From Ulva prolifera (taxonomy: Eukaryota; Chlorophyta; Ulvophyceae; Ulvales; Ulvaceae): DNA of 64,000 nt. How positions within the stretch are numbered: position 1 is the first letter of the stretch; every line of letters starts with the position of its first letter. The position numbers were made by a program, and so were the translations under genes. Shown piece after piece: positions 59,813 to 64,000 of this stretch. The stretch covers positions 6,062,522 through 6,126,521 of the forward strand of contig CM041202.1 in the NCBI GenBank assembly GCA_023078555.1, in the 5' to 3' direction. The notes under the pieces were generated by a model. It saw nothing but the letters and a program-made list of their open reading frames with translations, was not told the DNA's origin and made no database searches.

Positions 59813-61720
59813 TCAGCGTTTCTTTTTGGTAGCCTTCTGGGCCGTTCGAGATTGACCAGCCTTGCTAGCTCCTTTTCGCTTGGTGGCCTTCGCAACGCGC
59901 CCTGAAGATATCAATGGCCCTTTCTTCGGCTTCTTGGCTCCAGGTTTGGCGCCATCACCGGTGATCGCATCTTCTGCAAAAACAGGCCTTGCGCGTCTGC
60001 CCGCAACCATACACATGCACTGGACATCATGAGAACAAATAAGGTCAGGTGTGACCGCATAACACACCAACGTGACCATACCCAATCAGCTGCCGCAACT
60101 GCCTGCAGTGGTATGAATAAGAGGCACAAGCTCACCATACCAGAGAACCGAGCAAGGCGCTATGACACCCAGCAGGAGGGCGCAACATGCAACGACACGG
60201 TCACTCCAGCAATGAGGAGGCCACAAACCCACTGTGCATGTGCTTGTGAGGTGACTGCAGGCAGTGCTGGCCTGCAGTTGTGCTGGGCACATCGCTTCAT
60301 CGCTGCCCACTGGGACGCACCTGGATCAGCCAGTGTCCACCCCTGAACTGTCCCGTCTGTGATCTCTTCATAATCTTCAAACACACTTGTCTCGTCGAGA
60401 TGGACAAACTCATTGAACACAGCTTCCACCTGCAAGGCCACACTGATGGTATCTACAAGGTGGTGAGGGACGGCGCTAGTGCCGCCACTGCCGGGCGCTG
60501 CAGGCCCGAACCTTTGCGCCGCTGGGGCCGATGTTGACTATGCATGCTGTGCCTGCAAGGGCAGCGATCTGGGCATCAAACATGACGCCCTTGAGGTCAA
60601 GCACCAGCGCCTCCTCCACCTCATCTGGCTCAGCACTGCCCTCTTTCCCACTGGCAGCGAGTTGTGCAGAGGACGGGCCAGCTTCGCCGCCACTTGGTGC
60701 TGGTGCTTCAGTGTGATCAGGCTGCGCCCCAGACGGCGGGTCTTCTGGCGGGCGTGCCTTGACGCGATTGCAGAACGTGAAACGCCCCACCGCTCCTGTA
60801 TCCCCGCTCAGATCCACGCAATCGGACTCCTTGTAAGGCAGCTCCACAAGTAGCTGTATGGCATGTGTGATTATTGGCCATGTCGGCAAAGGTGCAACAG
60901 TTTGCCTGCAGCATTGCAGGTCAGCTGAAAACGGGCATCATCAGGACTTACCCGGTTGAATGTGACCTTGTCAGGATTCTTGATGGTTACTCTGCCAGGG
61001 GCCCGACCGTTCGCCAGTGACGCAGCTGATTTCGGCTTCTTTACTACAGGCTCAGGCGTAGATGCTTCTTGGGCTGGTGGTTTAGAAGACTCGCCAGGTG
61101 TTGGTGGCTGACTGCCTTTGACTGTACCGGAACCCCAGATCATTTTCGAATGGGTCCCAAGACAACAGCGTTTCGATTCAATGATCAGCCTTGACAGTTT
61201 CTGGAAGTGGAGGTCGGCAGGTTATGATTCTCACGAACACAGATTTTCACCGACGCAGGTTTTCAGCACAGCGAGGCCAGGAACAACTAAGCCCATCGCG
61301 CCAATTGTTGAACATGAACAGCTGCATGATGCTACGTCAAGATCAACGATCTTTTGCCCGTTCTGTTCTGGTTCTTGGTCCAGGAAGCGGAATCACGCAC
61401 ATGGAGATTTGCCAGGAGTTGTTAAAAATGCGAAGGGGTCTTCGCTACTCTGTGAACCTTGTCCATCTGACGCCTATAAGCACGGCAGATATAAATATTG
61501 GATCGACAGAAGATGTTGCTTTTTCGTGTTTTCAACAGCGGATGTACCAGGTGCGGGCCTGGAGCAGCTACATATCTAGAGCTTGATACAGAAGAATTAG
61601 CAAGCGGACCTCCTTGCCATCATCACCCTCCTCCAATTCTTTGAGCCAATCTGGCTCGTCATCCGAATTCCCACCTGGGAGATTTGCCAGAATCTCGGAG
61701 ACGTTGACTGGTGATCCCAT
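59813..61720 (-). CDS. BIN4: BIN4-like subunit of plant topoisomerase VI
   Basis: Five exons with matching phases encode about 291 residues: 61720-61627, 61121-60952, 60853-60512, 60429-60321 and 59973-59813. BIN4 (MIDGET) is an accessory subunit of the plant DNA topoisomerase VI complex, needed for endoreduplication. The matched features, in order, are an N-terminal acidic DEPDWLKELEE; a Pro/Lys-rich stretch; PYKESDCVDLSGDTGAVGRF; then after an inserted acidic linker VLDLKGVMFDAQI, TACIVNIGPSGAK and VEAVFNEFVHLDETSVFEDY; and a Lys-rich AT-hook-like tail (GAKKPKKG, KATKKKR). The block DLSGD-GAVGR followed by LDLKG and AVFNEF is diagnostic in my memory of the plant protein. The acidic linker of about 50 residues between these blocks is longer than I expect for plants. 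The 5' intron uses a GAGG|GTGATG donor and should be checked. Confidence 0.8.
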
Positions 61721-64000
61721 TGTGGCAATGGAGCGTCACAACAGTGGCCACTACGCAACACATCGACATGTTTCTGCCGTCATGTACGGCATCATTGCAT
61801 TTCACCTGCTTCATCAATATGCATCAGGTTCAAACGATGTAGTGCAGCGTCGTGCAGGCCTGTCGTTGACGATGCAACTTCCAGACGTGGCCACGCATCC
61901 ATGAAGTATGCACAAAACATATCTGTTACGGAGAATCCCCGGACACTTGCGTGCGTCCAAGAGCCTGTAAGTGGGACTGTGCTGCCGACGTGCGCTCCTC
62001 CTGCACCACTGTGGCCAGGAGTGATAACTAGGCGTGTGCACCACTTGGGTTGCCTGAAATGCCTGAAGGGCGCGAGAATTGACATCGCAGGCTCTTCACA
62101 ATGTGCGCAGAGCACACTGAATGATGACGAAATCAACAGTAGCAAGTACTGGTATGTGTCAACTGCTTCACGGGCTGGGTGTGTGATGTGACCAGGAACT
62201 GTGGTTGTGGAGTCACGAGGTTGACAGTGAATCAGCAGTCGGCAAGAGTAGACAGTGCAGTTGCCGCAAACAGTCAGAGTTGCTAAATCTGTCACATTAG
62301 AACTTGAACGGAAGGATCCGTCAGCAAGGCCAGAATTTTACGCATCAACACCGCTACAATTGTACAGTTCCCGAAAGGATGGCACATTTGTTGAGAGTCG
62401 TTTGCGCTAGGAGTGTCCCAGGCAAGATGATACAGCGGCCCTTCTGCTGCATTCTCGCTCCAGTCCAAATTCTGCATCTTCGTCACTTCAGGCACAAGTA
62501 TGGGAACCCAGCATGCGTGAGCTTGTCATTGGTTGAGGCCTACACAAGCTCATGCATCGGCTTCCACGCCCTCAACCATGCTGCAACTCACTAAATTATC
62601 GAATGTGAACATCACAGAACCCTTGCACAAGGCCGCCGGTCTGTGACACCAGAGGATTGGCAGTGAGATCACCTATCTTGTGAATTGCACATATCGAACG
62701 CTTTCTGTGCCAAATTACACCCCAGATGTGTGCAGTCGCACCATGCCGCCATGGTAGTCTGGTGCATGCAGCTGGCCAGTCCTCTGGTTTCTAGACAATG
62801 GTGAGTCACAACTGTTGCGGTGCCCCACACTCTTTGCAGCACTCACTTAATGTAGCAAACAGATCCCAAAACAATGTCGTCAGTGTGTGCGTGTGAAGTC
62901 ATGCGCAAGGAGGGCATCCCAGACCACAACTGACCAGGCCAGGCACAGCATCTCAGCGAGGTACCCGGGCCCGGCCAAGCCCAACATCGACCCGGCAAGC
63001 TCCCAACAGCTCAGCCATCAGCGAGAGAATCTGTCCGTGATCTGTCGTGGGGCAAGCATGCTTCTGCAATGCAGCCATGGCGCCCCGTGCATGACATTGA
63101 ATTCACAGACCGACCATGCTCTGGCAACAAACCTGCTCAGAACATCCACGTACTTCGAGATACACCAGCAGTTTGAACAACTGTGCATGTGTAGTACTCG
63201 ATTGACAAGCCACGGCAGAGCATCAGAACATCAGCACGGCCCAGACTGATCCTGCAATAAGCAGACCATCTGATGCTCGCAGATGGATCTACAGCATCTG
63301 CACCACGTAGACGCTTGTGCAGCCACTAAAATTCCCGCATACAGTGGCCTGTTCACACAACAGCAATCATGGCACAGTCCATGCGTACCAACTCTAACAA
63401 AACACTGGTGGCGTTTCAGACAACTCAAGGACGTGAGCATAAGCGCAAAAGACCACGCTATCAGTAGATACTATGACTCGACGAGCGTGGAGCTCGCTGC
63501 TGTTGCTCGCCTGGGGTCCACAGCATGCGAAACTGGTGTGCTTGTGCACGATGTGCCGGACGACTAAGTACGCGATGCGCACCAGTGTAGCCATGTAGCC
63601 ACAAGCAAACGAGGCGCGACGAGGAACTCCGATCAAACGAACAGCTGGACACATTTCGCAACACCTTCGCATTTCGCAACATTAAGGGTGTCGGTGTGGT
63701 TCCTGTACTATCAATTGGTCGATTTGAAGCATCTGATCACTGCTGACGTGGGACGCGTGCTCTGTGTGAACTGCATTCGTGTGTGCGTCTGTTTGAATAT
63801 CATACCATAACATACGTGTTGATAGCCCAACAGTGAAGCCTGCAGATTCACCGCACTTTTGCGCATTTGCTTGCGCTTGGCAGTGGTCGTTCTAGGGATC
63901 CACCACCAGTGGTCGTGAACAAGCCATGCCAATCTTCCACCGAGCAGATGAAGGGGTCGACAGAGCTTCACTTCGGCACATCCTTAAAGTATGCGCCACA
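61721..64000. other. Right-end region without supported gene
   Basis: Open frames up to about 167 residues on both strands lack recognisable domains or strong exon series. The first few hundred bases are the presumed promoter of the BIN4-like gene. Confidence 0.4.

Overview
This window is nuclear DNA of a eukaryote, most likely a unicellular alga of the green lineage. The genes are interrupted by many spliceosomal introns with GTGCG(C/G/T) donors and TGCAG acceptors. Exons are GC-rich. Introns and spacers are full of (GT)n, TGTGC and TGCATG simple repeats. The green-lineage inference rests on plant-type families: a BIN4-like topoisomerase VI subunit, DEK_C plus PC4 proteins (KELP-like), a plant-type Core-2/I-branching glycosyltransferase and a fasciclin protein. 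I cannot name the genus.

Layout. 1-4.6 kb: a fragment of an unknown gene at the left edge, then repeat-rich spacer with short 5'-truncated retroposon tails. 4.6-8.9 kb (+): a ferric reductase/NADPH oxidase-family gene. 10.7-13.5 kb (-): an LRR-like protein with a BTB/SKP1-like N-terminus. 14.1-15.9 kb: a 1.1-kb (GT)n tract, a T-depleted block and a second (GT)n tract. 16.9-17.8 kb (-): a small predicted secreted protein. 17.8-24.8 kb: spacer with repeats and a hAT-type MITE. 24.8-32.5 kb (+): an 11-exon gene joining a helical region, a RING-like Cys cluster, a protein kinase, a Pro/Gln linker and a parallel beta-helix. 33.9-39.0 kb (+): a type II membrane glycosyltransferase with a C-terminal extension.

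40.6-44.8 kb (-): a DEK_C plus four-PC4 gene with a decayed coding relic inside one intron. 45-48 kb: spacer with organelle-like hairpins and palindromic MITEs. 48.6-50.7 kb (-): a fasciclin-domain membrane protein. 51.4-52.5 kb: a non-autonomous hAT element. 55.6-56.2 kb (+): a tentative coiled-coil gene. 56.2-59.2 kb (-): a paralogue of the DEK_C/PC4 gene with matching exon organisation. 59.8-61.7 kb (-): a BIN4-like gene. 61.7-64 kb: nothing I can support.

Exon models were built by hand from splice signals, reading-frame phase and protein similarity recognised from memory. The gene limits, especially 5' ends, need transcript evidence. The most interesting items are the kinase/beta-helix architecture with four GC-AG introns, the pair of DEK_C/PC4x4 paralogues next to BIN4, a MITE inserted exactly at a splice acceptor whose target duplication keeps that acceptor, and the X relic shared by the left edge and a PC4-gene intron.
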